A DNA stretch of 64,000 nucleotides. It comes from Winogradskyella_A sp963966315. GTDB lineage: Bacteria > Bacteroidota > Bacteroidia > Flavobacteriales > Flavobacteriaceae. Within the stretch, counting starts at the first letter, position 1, and every line of letters starts with the position of its first letter. Position numbers and translations under genes: made by a program. Positions 8,260 through 16,823 of this stretch are shown here, piece by piece. The notes beneath the pieces were generated by a model. The model made no database searches and was not told the DNA's origin. It was given only the letters and a program-made list of their open reading frames with translations. The DNA lies in assembly GCA_963966315.1 (NCBI GenBank), contig CAWZYX010000002.1:1-64000 (forward strand), given 5' to 3'.

Positions 8260-9801
8260 TTAGTTGATTTTGTCACCATTTTTATCAAAAAAATGATATT
8301 CAAGATAAGTGTAAGCATCTCGGGGTATGATCTTTACCCAATTTCTATTCGCAAGGAACCATCGGCATCTGATGGATGGAATTCCTTTGGTTAAAAAAGC
8401 TGCAATAAAAGGGTGCGCATTTAGGGTCACCTTTTTATGATCCTTTTTATACACACGCTCTAAGTCTTGCTCTATTCGTTCAATAACCTTAATAGGAGCT
8501 TCAATTTCACCACCAGTTAAATTAGGGTTTTGCTCCTTGGTTTTGATATTGCGTTCTGGCCTTACGCGTTGTCGGGTGATTTGCACCAACCCAAACTTAC
8601 TCGGCGGCAATATCTTGTGTTTTGCCTTATCATCCTTCATTTCTTCTCTCAAGTGATTGAAAAGCGTTCTTCGGTTATTAGCAATCCCCATATCAATAAA
8701 GTCTACCACTATTATGCCCCCCATATCTCTTAGTCTGAGCTGGCGCGCGATCTCCGTAGCAGAGATTAAATTGACTTCCAGAGCCGTATCCTCTTGATTT
8801 TTTTCCTTGTTGGAGCGGTTTCCACTGTTTACGTCAATGACATGCATGGCTTCTGTATGCTCTATAACAAGGTAAGCCCCTTTTGCCATGGATACCGTTC
8901 TCCCGAATGAGGTTTTGATCTGTCGCTCAATTCCATATTTCTCGAATATGGGAACCCCATTCTTATAATACTTTACAATACTCTCTTTCTTTGGTGCTAT
9001 CTGTTGTAAATACTCCTTTACCTGAAAGTATAGATCTTCATCATCCACAACTATTCCTGTGAACGAATCGTTAAAAATGTCCCTCAATATGGAAGATGCT
9101 TTGTTCACCTCTCCCAGAACCTTTGTAGGATGGTGTGCTTTATACAACTTGTTGCACATCATTGTCCATCGCTTCATAAGATTCTGAAGGTCAGCATCTA
9201 ATTCGGCCACTTTTTTGCCTTCCGCCACAGTCCTGATAATAACTCCAAATCCCTTTGGCGTAATACTCCTTACCAGTCTTTTCAATCGATCTTTTTCCTC
9301 AGATGATTCTATCTTCTGAGAAATTGAAATCCGTTTGGAAAACGGAACCAATACAATATAGCGTCCTGCTATTGAGAGCTCAGAGCTTATTCGAGGCCCT
9401 TTGGTGGAGATGGGTTCTTTTACCACCTGAACCAAAATGGATTGATTGGACTTTACTGCATTGGCAATAGCGCCATGCTTGTCCAGATCTTTTTCAAAAG
9501 GAAAATCTTTAAGCGAATAGTCTTTAAGCTTTCCTGTGCTTACACGTTTAATGAACTTCAAAAGAGAGGGCAACTGTGGTCCGAGGTCATGATAATGCAA
9601 AAATGCATCTTTTTCGTAGCCAACATTTACAAATGCGGCATTCAGGCCTGGAACTACTTTTCTTATTTTGGCAATAAAAATATCACCAACAGAAAATTTG
9701 TTGTCTTCCTCCTCCTTGTGCAGTTCAACTAGTTTTCCATCTTTTAATAAAGCAAAATCAACAACATCTGAACTCGATCTTACGATTAATTCTTTGTTCA
9801 T
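8260..9801 (-). CDS. rng: ribonuclease G/E family
   Basis: A 513-residue endoribonuclease for rRNA and mRNA processing. An S1-like RNA-binding region is near residues 35-120 (VGDIFIAKIRKVVPGLNAAFVNVG). The catalytic RNase E/G core follows, with VIEHTEAMHVIDVNSGN and GGIIVVDFIDM holding the two metal-binding Asp. Next is FGLVQITRQRVRP. The long C-terminal degradosome scaffold of RNase E is absent, so RNase G is the better name. It lies downstream of the 29-residue basic peptide gene and HU, all on the minus strand, but a hairpin at 9938-9968 separates them. Confidence 0.92.
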   Translation of the reverse strand: MNKELIVRSSSDVVDFALLKDGKLVELHKEEEDNKFSVGDIFIAKIRKVVPGLNAAFVNVGYEKDAFLHYHDLGPQLPSLLKFIKRVSTGKLKDYSLKDFPFEKDLDKHGAIANAVKSNQSILVQVVKEPISTKGPRISSELSIAGRYIVLVPFSKRISISQKIESSEEKDRLKRLVRSITPKGFGVIIRTVAEGKKVAELDADLQNLMKRWTMMCNKLYKAHHPTKVLGEVNKASSILRDIFNDSFTGIVVDDEDLYFQVKEYLQQIAPKKESIVKYYKNGVPIFEKYGIERQIKTSFGRTVSMAKGAYLVIEHTEAMHVIDVNSGNRSNKEKNQEDTALEVNLISATEIARQLRLRDMGGIIVVDFIDMGIANNRRTLFNHLREEMKDDKAKHKILPPSKFGLVQITRQRVRPERNIKTKEQNPNLTGGEIEAPIKVIERIEQDLERVYKKDHKKVTLNAHPFIAAFLTKGIPSIRCRWFLANRNWVKIIPRDAYTYLEYHFFDKNGDKIN

Positions 9802-9937
9802 ATCGTTAATTTGTATCTAACCCAAAAGGGATAGATGGATTCAATAAATTTTTGACACAGGATAAAATCCAGCGAATCTCGTTCTCTGTCCTGGGACATG
9901 ATCTGAGATTCTATATCAAAGAACGTTTTGTTTAAAT

Positions 9938-9968
9938 CGAAAAAAGTAGTTGAAGAACTACTTTTTCG
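9938..9968 (-). terminator. hairpin terminator after the 29-residue gene
   Basis: On the minus strand the arms GAAAAAGTAGTT and AACTACTTTTTTC close a CTTC tetraloop. The T run is built into the 3' arm. It starts 3 bp after the stop codon of the small basic gene. Confidence 0.7.
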
Positions 9969-9970
9969 AC

Positions 9971-10060
9971 TTATTTCTTTTTGTGACGATTGGCGCGTCT
10001 ACGCTTTTTTCTTTTGTGCGTAGCTACCTTATGTCTTTTTCTTTTCTTACCACTAGGCAT
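9971..10060 (-). CDS. 29-residue highly basic peptide, likely ribosome-associated
   Basis: A short ORF missed by length cut-offs. It reads MPSGKKRKRHKVATHKRKKR and ends in RRANRHKKK. About 18 of 29 residues are Lys, Arg or His, with no hydrophobic core. Such composition fits an RNA-binding tail protein in the ribosome, like the short Thx/bS22-type proteins; Bacteroidota ribosomes are known to carry extra small proteins, but which one this is cannot be settled here. It has its own terminator hairpin 3 bp downstream and lies between HU and rng. Confidence 0.75.
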   Translation of the reverse strand: MPSGKKRKRHKVATHKRKKRRRANRHKKK

Positions 10061-10097
10061 AAAACAAGTTTTTATTAATTAGTGTTGGTTGCTTGGT

Positions 10098-10388
10098 TTA
10101 GTCTACCTCAACGTTAGATTTTACACCCTCTAAAAATACCTTGGCAGGTTTAAATGCCGGGATATTGTGTGCAGGGATTTTAATGGTTGTATTCTTAGAA
10201 ATATTTCTACCAGTCTTCTCAGCTCTGGTTTTTATGATGAAGCTTCCAAAACCTCTCAAATAAACATTATTACCACTCTCAAGAGACGCTTTTACTTCAT
10301 CCATAAAAGACTCTACAGTTGCCTGAACATCTCCTTTTTCCATTCCTAGTTTATCAGAAATTTTGGCTACTAGATCTGCTTTCGTCAT
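10098..10388 (-). CDS. hup: HU/IHF family DNA-binding protein
   Basis: A 96-residue nucleoid protein. N-terminal helices MTKADLVAKISDKLGMEKGD, then the family signature VYLRGFGSFIIKTRAEKTGRNISK, the IPAHNIPAFKP beta-arm region and a C-terminal helix. It bends and compacts DNA as a dimer. It has a consensus promoter on the minus strand and is divergent from mutY. HU versus IHF subunit cannot be decided from sequence alone, but a homodimeric HU is most likely in Bacteroidota. Confidence 0.92.
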   Translation of the reverse strand: MTKADLVAKISDKLGMEKGDVQATVESFMDEVKASLESGNNVYLRGFGSFIIKTRAEKTGRNISKNTTIKIPAHNIPAFKPAKVFLEGVKSNVEVD

Positions 10389-10427
10389 TGTATATTATTT
10401 TTTTGTTGCTATTAATTATAAGGGTTG

Positions 10428-10459
10428 CAAATATATGTAATTTAAATTCAATATTTCAA
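10428..10459 (-). promoter_or_regulatory. promoter of HU gene
   Basis: On the minus strand a -7 element TATATTTG (10428-10435) fits TAnnTTTG exactly. A TTG (10457-10459) lies 21 bp upstream, within the range of the Bacteroidota -33 element. The leader is about 30 bases. Confidence 0.65.
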
Positions 10460-10493
10460 GCGTAATTAATTAAAATTTAACGGTATAAACTTT

Positions 10494-10501
10494 TAATTTT
10501 G
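10494..10501 (+). promoter_or_regulatory. -7 element of mutY promoter
   Basis: TAATTTTG matches TAnnTTTG. It lies 21 bp before the mutY ATG at 10523, which also argues against the TTG at 10499 inside this element being a start. No clear -33 TTG was found. Confidence 0.6.
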
Positions 10502-10522
10502 CCCCTTTGCATTCTCAAATCC

Positions 10523-11572
10523 ATGAACTTTCAAAAAGTTTTAATTAACTGGTATTCAAAGCATAAGCGAAATTTACCTTGGAGACATACGAAAGACCCA
10601 TATCTGGTTTGGCTTTCTGAGATCATCTTGCAACAGACTCAAGTAAAACAGGGCTTACCTTATTACGAAAAGTTTGTTAGGGCCTACCCATCCGTATTTG
10701 ATCTGGCCAATGAAAGTGAAGAACAGGTTCTAAAGCTCTGGCAAGGCTTGGGGTATTATTCCAGAGCAAGAAATATGCACAGCACTGCTAAGTATGTTGC
10801 CTGCGAACTCAATGGTCGCTTTCCTCAGCAGTATAAGGACCTTATATTATTAAAGGGTGTGGGTGATTACACAGCAAGTGCCATAGCTTCTTTTGCATTT
10901 AATGAACAAAAAGCTGTCCTCGATGGCAATGTTTACAGAGTACTCGCTCGGTATTTTGGTATTTCCGAACCTATTAATTCAAAACTGGGGCCAACGGTTT
11001 TTAAAGAATTAGCCCAAGAACTTATTGAATCGGAAAAACCGGGGATATACAACCAGGCCATTATGGAGTTTGGTTCTCAGCAATGCAAGCCCGCCAATCC
11101 AAATTGCCAGGTTTGCCCCCTGAACAAATCATGTGCAGCCCTTGCAAAAGGAACAGTTAAGAGCCTGCCTGTTAAGCTTAAAAAGACGAAGGTTCAGACA
11201 AAATATTTTAATTATTTGGTGGTTATAGACCCTCAGAAAAATACTTGTCTTGAAAAGCGAGAAGGCAAAGGCATCTGGCGAAACCTATACCAGTTTCCAT
11301 TGATAGAGACCCAAAAAAGCCTCCATACCTCTCAATTTAAGGAGTTAATTGAACAATCGAGCTTTGCGAATGCGAATATCAAAGACCACTTTTTGTATAA
11401 CGAGGAAGATATTATTCATCAGCTAAGTCATCGCCGCCTCTATACAAAATTCTGGATCATTGAGCTGAGATCTCCTTTAAAAAAAGGGATTTCATTAAAC
11501 GACCTTAAGAAGTATCCGGTACCGGTTCTGATTGCTAATTTTATAGAGGATTTTGATTATAAAAACCTCTAA
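10523..11572 (+). CDS. mutY: A/G-specific adenine glycosylase
   Basis: Removes adenine mispaired with 8-oxoguanine. The protein has 349 residues. Helix-hairpin-helix and catalytic region: LPWRHTKDPYLVWLSEIILQQTQV, then LKGVGDYTASAIASFAF and AVLDGNVYRVLAR (catalytic Asp). An iron-sulfur cluster loop has spacing C-x6-C-x2-C-x5-C (CKPANPNCQVCPLNKSC). The C-terminal NUDIX-like domain reads oxoG. The start at ATG 10523 gives the usual N-terminus; the in-frame TTG at 10499 lies in the promoter. It leads the mutY-ssb-gldE-gldD cluster, the same gene neighbours as in gliding Flavobacterium. Confidence 0.95.
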   Translation: MNFQKVLINWYSKHKRNLPWRHTKDPYLVWLSEIILQQTQVKQGLPYYEKFVRAYPSVFDLANESEEQVLKLWQGLGYYSRARNMHSTAKYVACELNGRFPQQYKDLILLKGVGDYTASAIASFAFNEQKAVLDGNVYRVLARYFGISEPINSKLGPTVFKELAQELIESEKPGIYNQAIMEFGSQQCKPANPNCQVCPLNKSCAALAKGTVKSLPVKLKKTKVQTKYFNYLVVIDPQKNTCLEKREGKGIWRNLYQFPLIETQKSLHTSQFKELIEQSSFANANIKDHFLYNEEDIIHQLSHRRLYTKFWIIELRSPLKKGISLNDLKKYPVPVLIANFIEDFDYKNL

Positions 11573-11644
11573 CCGCCGTTTTTTTATTAATTTTAAAAAT
11601 CCAACCAAAGACTATTCAATAATCTTTAAATTTCAACAAAAACA

Positions 11645-12103
11645 ATGTCTGGAACCTTAAATAAAGTGATGCTTATAGGACACCTTGGAGACGAAGTGAA
11701 GCTGCACTATTTTGACGATAAGAACTGTGTTGGCAGATTTCCTCTTGCCACCAACGAAACCTATACGAACAAGCAAACCAACGAGCGTGTGACCAATACG
11801 GAGTGGCACAACATCGTGGTTAGGAACAAGGCTGCTGAAATCTGCGAAAAGTACCTTTCCAAAGGCGATAAAGTATACATAGAGGGGCGACTAAAGACCC
11901 GAAAGTGGCAGGATGATCAGGGTAAGGACCGTTATTCAACAGAAATACAGTGTACTGATTTTACTTTTCTGACCACCAAAAACGAGTCTTCCCAAAATCA
12001 GCCATCTCAACCCGTCTCTCAAAATACAAATTCTGTTGCCGAGCCAATACAAACGTCCAACCACATTGCAAGCGAAATGGAGGAAGACGATCTGCCCTTC
12101 TAA
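11645..12103 (+). CDS. ssb: single-stranded DNA-binding protein
   Basis: A 152-residue SSB. The OB fold (residues 1-110) shows NKVMLIGHLGDE, TEWHNIVV and KVYIEGRLKTRKWQDDQGKDRYSTEI. A flexible Gln/Ser/Pro-rich linker follows, and the acidic tip EEDDLPF recruits repair and replication partners. It lies 72 bp after mutY and 22 bp before gldE. Confidence 0.95.
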   Translation: MSGTLNKVMLIGHLGDEVKLHYFDDKNCVGRFPLATNETYTNKQTNERVTNTEWHNIVVRNKAAEICEKYLSKGDKVYIEGRLKTRKWQDDQGKDRYSTEIQCTDFTFLTTKNESSQNQPSQPVSQNTNSVAEPIQTSNHIASEMEEDDLPF

Positions 12104-12125
12104 GCTATTGACCAAATTTTAGATT

Positions 12126-13445
12126 TTGGATCCTGAACCCCCTATTTTGCTAATTCTAACTTCGGATGTGTCCAATTCAGTGCTGATTGGGAGTCTTCTT
12201 TTATTGATATTACTATTTTGTTCTGCACTTATCTCTGGAGCTGAGGTGGCTTTGTTCTCCCTCACTAAAAGTGATATTGACACCCATTTAGAATCGGGAT
12301 CGAAACACATGGAGATTATTGCCAAACTTCTGGAAAAACCGAAGAAACTTCTGGCAACTATCCTCGTGGCCAACAATTTTATTAATATAGCCATTGTACT
12401 GTTATTTGCCTTTATTGGTGAATACTTATTTCAATCCCTCACCAACCCCATTGTCAAGTTTCTTATCGAAGTGGTAACAGTCACTTTTTTAATACTACTT
12501 TTTGGTGAGATCATTCCTAAAATATACGCCAGCAGAAACAAGGTAAGGTTCAGCTCATTTATGGCAAGGCCCATCAATGTGCTCGATACTCTTCTTACAC
12601 CTTTTAGCGCACCTATGAGGTGGGTAACCATTAAATTACAGGGTACTCTAGGCGGTCAGAAATCCAATTTTAGTGTCGATCAGCTTTCTCAAGCTCTTGA
12701 GCTTACAGATCAGGAAGATACAACTGATGAAGAGCACAAAATCCTAAAAAGTATCGTGTCTTTTGGAAACACCGATACCAAACAGGTGATGCGGCCCAGA
12801 ATGGATATTTTTGCACTTGATGCCGCTTTGGATTTTGATCAGATTCTGCCACAGATCGTCGATAACGGATACTCCAGAATACCGGTATATCGCGACAACA
12901 TTGATAAGGTCATAGGCGTTTTATACGCCAAAGATCTGCTTCCCCACTTAAAGGAAAAAACTGATTTTAACTGGTTGAGTCTTCTCAGAGATCCTTTTTT
13001 TGTTCCGGAAAATAAAAAGCTGGATGACCTGATGGAAGAATTTCAGGTGAGAAAAGTACACCTTGCAGTGGTTGTTGATGAATATGGAGGCACCTCAGGA
13101 CTCGTTTCTCTGGAGGACATCATTGAAGAAATTGTTGGAGATATTAGCGATGAGTATGACGACGACGATCTGAATTATACCAAACTGGACGATCATAACT
13201 ATCGGTTCGATGGGAAGACCACACTAAAGGATATTTATAAGATTATTGATCTGGACGATCCCAGCGAGTTTGAGCAGAGAAAAGGCGAGGCTGAAACCCT
13301 GGCCGGCTTTGTTTTGGAAATTTCAGGTGGATTCCCCCGAATAGGAAGCAAAATTAATTTTAAAAATTACGTTTTTACTGTTGAAGCTCTTGAAAAACGA
13401 AGGATCAAACAGATAAAACTGACCATTTTAAAAACATTAAAATGA
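12126..13445 (+). CDS. gldE: gliding motility-associated protein GldE (CNNM/CorC-type)
   Basis: A 439-residue inner-membrane protein. A CNNM-type transmembrane domain occupies about residues 15-190. Two CBS domains follow (about 210-340) with MRPRMDIFALD and VVDEYGGTSGLVSLEDIIEEIVGDI, then a CorC_HlyC domain to the C-terminus. The start is a TTG at 12126: an in-frame TAG at 12120-12122 rules out an upstream start and the next ATG is far inside the membrane domain. It overlaps gldD by 4 bp (ATGA). GldE acts with GldD in Flavobacteriia and is linked to gliding and the type IX secretion system. Confidence 0.9.
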   Translation: MDPEPPILLILTSDVSNSVLIGSLLLLILLFCSALISGAEVALFSLTKSDIDTHLESGSKHMEIIAKLLEKPKKLLATILVANNFINIAIVLLFAFIGEYLFQSLTNPIVKFLIEVVTVTFLILLFGEIIPKIYASRNKVRFSSFMARPINVLDTLLTPFSAPMRWVTIKLQGTLGGQKSNFSVDQLSQALELTDQEDTTDEEHKILKSIVSFGNTDTKQVMRPRMDIFALDAALDFDQILPQIVDNGYSRIPVYRDNIDKVIGVLYAKDLLPHLKEKTDFNWLSLLRDPFFVPENKKLDDLMEEFQVRKVHLAVVVDEYGGTSGLVSLEDIIEEIVGDISDEYDDDDLNYTKLDDHNYRFDGKTTLKDIYKIIDLDDPSEFEQRKGEAETLAGFVLEISGGFPRIGSKINFKNYVFTVEALEKRRIKQIKLTILKTLK

Positions 13446-14029
13446 AAAAAAGTCTCCTTGCACTAGGACTATTGTTAACTCTTGGCTGTGGAGAGGGTCC
13501 ACTTCCTAAACCAAAAGCATTTTTAAGGTTGGACTATCCCACACCCCAATACCGGCGTTCGGCTGTACAGGTGCCCTTCAGATTCGACCAAAATACGATT
13601 TCGGAAATTTCAAATGATGTAAACTACAATCCGGCCGATGGGTCCATTGGTTTGAACATTGACTACCCCACCTTGAAAGGCACAGTTTACTTGACCTACA
13701 AGCCCGTAAAGGACGATCTGTTGGATCTGTTGCGTGATGCACAGAATCTCACTCAGAAGCACACCATTAAAGCAGACGAGATCGAGGGGTCCCTGTTTGA
13801 AAATCCTGAACAAAAGGTATATGGTATGTTTTACGAAGTGGGCGGTAATGCAGCTTCCCAATCGCAGTTTTATGCCACTGATAGTCTGAACCATTTCTTA
13901 AGTGGATCACTCTATTTTTATGCCAAGCCCAATTACGATTCCATCTATCCTGCCGCTGTTTATCTTAAAAATGACATTAAACACATTATGGAAAGCCTGG
14001 AGTGGAAAAATGACGAAACCAACCCATAA
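13442..14029 (+). CDS. gldD: gliding motility lipoprotein GldD
   Basis: A 195-residue lipoprotein. Signal MKKSLLALGLLLTLGC gives lipobox Cys16, followed by the family start PKPKAFLRLDYPTPQY. The body has PTLKGTVYLTYKPV and the C-terminal region SGSLYFYAKPNYDSIYPA, typical for GldD. Needed for gliding and chitin use in Flavobacterium johnsoniae. Translationally coupled to gldE by an ATGA overlap. A terminator follows at once. Confidence 0.93.
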   Translation: MKKSLLALGLLLTLGCGEGPLPKPKAFLRLDYPTPQYRRSAVQVPFRFDQNTISEISNDVNYNPADGSIGLNIDYPTLKGTVYLTYKPVKDDLLDLLRDAQNLTQKHTIKADEIEGSLFENPEQKVYGMFYEVGGNAASQSQFYATDSLNHFLSGSLYFYAKPNYDSIYPAAVYLKNDIKHIMESLEWKNDETNP

Positions 14030-14057
14030 AAAAAGCAGCCCATAGGCTGCCTTTTTT
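14028..14057 (+). terminator. Rho-independent terminator after gldD
   Basis: Stem GCAGCC, loop CATA, stem GGCTGC, flanked by A and T tracts. It begins at the gldD stop and can also serve the TonB receptor arriving on the minus strand. Confidence 0.85.
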
Positions 14058-14076
14058 CACTCTTCTGTTGTAATTC

Positions 14077-16689
14077 TTAGAAGTTATACCTCAAACTTGC
14101 GTTCCAGGTTCTACCAATTCCCAGATACGAACCAAAGTTGTCCGTCTGGCTGATATATGCCGTATTGAACAAGTTGTAACAGTTTACTCTGAATACAATT
14201 GGTTTGCTACCGCTTAAAGAAAAGTTGTAGGTTAAACCAGCATCAAATAAAGAGAAAGGGTCCAAACGCTCTGGCTGGTATACCTCACCTGCCAAAGAAG
14301 CCTCAATAGCGTCTTCAACGTTCACAAACTCATAGAGGTCTGTATAAACGTTCCAGTCCATATCAAATGATAATCCTCCAACAATATCAGTGACGAAACC
14401 TAGACCAAAGGATGTCTGTGCTGCCTGACCTACCTGAACTCCTGTTAAATCAACCTCACCAGTTTCCACAAAATCACCGGTATCATCGTTCTGAAGTGTG
14501 TACGGTGTAGTCCCGTCATACTTCCAGTTACCTAAAGAAGCGTAACCTCTTAAGCTGAAATTATTTTCCCATACGCGGTACTCGAAGTCCATTTCAAAAC
14601 CATTGTGTACCTGAGTCACATCCGTAAATCTGTATATACCAAAATCTTCATTTGGCAGTTCAGTTCCGAAGGACAGGAAGCGGTTACCCCACTCGGTACT
14701 GTACACATCTACGTTGATTCTAAGTCTGTTTCCGGTAAAGCGATAGCCTCCTTCAAAACCGACAATTTCTTCATTCTCTACCTCCGGTTCCAGAAGCGCA
14801 TTGGAATTCCTGATGTCTAAAAAGACGTTATCCAGAAATGGTTGTCTTGAAAATGTACCTGCATTGGCAAAAATAGAGTGCTCCGGTGTAAAGCGGTAGG
14901 CTGCACCACCTTTGACCTGATATCCTACTTTGTTAATCTTTTCAGATTTACCCAAGCCATCAACTCCATCATACTCTATACCAGTAAAACGTCCTGTTCT
15001 TTGATAAGACTGTGTAGAAACAGCTCCCTGAGCAAATACAGAGAATTTTTCTGTAGTATACTCTACCTGACCAAAGGTACCAATGTAATTGATATTCTCA
15101 TGGTAATCAAATTGTGTTCTGTTGGCCTCATCAGCAAAATCAAACAGAGCAGCCCATGGGTCGGCCTCAAATGTCTCTGTGAACACGTAGTCATCAGGAC
15201 GATCAGTTCTAAAATTATCGACAAACCCATTTAGTCCAAGAAGATCATTCACTTGTCTGAAGTGCGTTCCCTTGTATAAACGACCATCAAATCCAATATT
15301 AAAGTTCCAGTTCTCGTTGGCTTCAAAGTTCAGATTAGACAGTAAACCATACCAGTTGTGGTTATTAACTGAAGATCGTCTGATATAAGAATCTCCAAAA
15401 TTACCAAAGCCGTTCTCATCGGCAGATGCGATGTTATTTTCCTGAATTTGGTCGAAATCAATACCAGCCAAAGGATCGTCATTGTTGTAACGCACTCTTC
15501 CTCTACCGAGTCCTCCGGTTCCACCACCACGCCCCCAGGACGCATAAAGTACTGTGGAAAGATCTAGTTTGTCATTGATATTAAAGTCCCAGTTAAGGTT
15601 GGCAACAGGCTTGTGGTAGTAGTTGCGTCTCTCGGTGAAACGCGATCCCTCCAAAAATCCGGAGTTTCGGTTGTGCTTTTCACCGTACACCTCATAGGCT
15701 TCAAGATCCTGAGAAAACAACTGATCGTGCCATTGAGGAGCACCAGTGATTAAGAAGTTTATCGAATGCTGATCGTTTGGTTTATATCCAACAGAGAACA
15801 AATAGTTCTGACCTTGACCGGCTGTACCTTCTGAGTATTTTCTAAAGGCTTGCCAGTGATCCACTAAGAATGAGAAGGCCCAACCTTTATCGTTAACACC
15901 GGTATTGTATGCCACAGTTCCCTTTACGAAACTGTCATTACCACCTGTAAATCTTACAAACCCTCCTTGTTGTGATTCGGTAGATTTGGTGACCATGTTC
16001 ACCGTACCACCCACTGAAGAGATGGCCAGTTTTGAAGAACCTAAACCTCTTTGTACCTGAACAGCGTTGGCTATGTCTGCCATACCCTGCCAGTTAGACC
16101 AGAACATCCGTCCGTCTTCTGGAGAGTTCACCGGCTGACCGTTTAGAAGGAATGCCGTGTTGGTATCATCAAATCCTCTTAGGAATATTCTACTATCTCC
16201 AAAACCACCGGCCTGGTTGGACACATATACCGAAGGTGTGTTCTTCATGGACTCAGTAAACTCGGCATTACCTGAAATTTTCAACTGAATGTCCTTGCCT
16301 TTGATCGTGGATACGGCCACTGGCGTATTTCTGTCTTCTGCAAGGTCAATCACGCCTGTGCCGACAATTACAATTTCGTCCAAAGAGTTATCAACGCTCA
16401 TATTGATCTGGCCAAAATCAGTATCACCATTAAAATTTAAGGTGACTGTGGCAAAACCAACATAGGTGATTACAATTTTTCCGGAAGGAGCATTGGTTGT
16501 AAGTGTAAAGTTACCATCAAAGTCAGAAGTTGTTCCGTTTGACGTACCTTTTTCAATTACGTTAGCACCAGGAAGAGGCGCTTCCATTTCAGAGTCCATT
16601 ATTTTACCTTTAATGACACTCTGAGCAAAAACCGATGTTGTAAACAACGCCAGCATCGCCATCATGGTTAGTTGTGTAATTTTTTTCAT
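14077..16689 (-). CDS. TonB-dependent outer-membrane receptor
   Basis: An 870-residue receptor. Signal peptide about 1-22 (ending FAQ), then a CarboxypepD_reg-like domain (VIKGKIMDSEMEAPLPGANV, to about residue 105). A plug domain contains VYVSNQAGGFGDSRIFLRGF, and a 22-strand barrel ends in NASLRYNF. Uptake of an unknown ligand powered by TonB-ExbBD. No SusD partner follows, so a siderophore, metal complex or vitamin is more likely than a glycan. It is single, with its own promoter and terminators. Confidence 0.88.
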   Translation of the reverse strand: MKKITQLTMMAMLALFTTSVFAQSVIKGKIMDSEMEAPLPGANVIEKGTSNGTTSDFDGNFTLTTNAPSGKIVITYVGFATVTLNFNGDTDFGQINMSVDNSLDEIVIVGTGVIDLAEDRNTPVAVSTIKGKDIQLKISGNAEFTESMKNTPSVYVSNQAGGFGDSRIFLRGFDDTNTAFLLNGQPVNSPEDGRMFWSNWQGMADIANAVQVQRGLGSSKLAISSVGGTVNMVTKSTESQQGGFVRFTGGNDSFVKGTVAYNTGVNDKGWAFSFLVDHWQAFRKYSEGTAGQGQNYLFSVGYKPNDQHSINFLITGAPQWHDQLFSQDLEAYEVYGEKHNRNSGFLEGSRFTERRNYYHKPVANLNWDFNINDKLDLSTVLYASWGRGGGTGGLGRGRVRYNNDDPLAGIDFDQIQENNIASADENGFGNFGDSYIRRSSVNNHNWYGLLSNLNFEANENWNFNIGFDGRLYKGTHFRQVNDLLGLNGFVDNFRTDRPDDYVFTETFEADPWAALFDFADEANRTQFDYHENINYIGTFGQVEYTTEKFSVFAQGAVSTQSYQRTGRFTGIEYDGVDGLGKSEKINKVGYQVKGGAAYRFTPEHSIFANAGTFSRQPFLDNVFLDIRNSNALLEPEVENEEIVGFEGGYRFTGNRLRINVDVYSTEWGNRFLSFGTELPNEDFGIYRFTDVTQVHNGFEMDFEYRVWENNFSLRGYASLGNWKYDGTTPYTLQNDDTGDFVETGEVDLTGVQVGQAAQTSFGLGFVTDIVGGLSFDMDWNVYTDLYEFVNVEDAIEASLAGEVYQPERLDPFSLFDAGLTYNFSLSGSKPIVFRVNCYNLFNTAYISQTDNFGSYLGIGRTWNASLRYNF

Positions 16690-16718
16690 ACTTAGAATTT
16701 AATTTGGTTATAACGGGG

Positions 16719-16758
16719 CAAAATTAGGCATAAGTTTCCCTGAAACATTAACTTAATG
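16719..16758 (-). promoter_or_regulatory. promoter with upstream palindrome, TonB receptor
   Basis: On the minus strand the -7 element TAATTTTG occupies 16719-16726, 30 bp before the start codon. At 16746-16758, about -27 to -40, lies the perfect palindrome CATTAACTTAATG, which may be an operator or activator site. Confidence 0.55.
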
Positions 16759-16823
16759 TTAAGAATTCTAAAGAAATAATTAACAAATAGGAGGCCTTTG
16801 AAGAGAATGAAAAAGGGGGTGGC

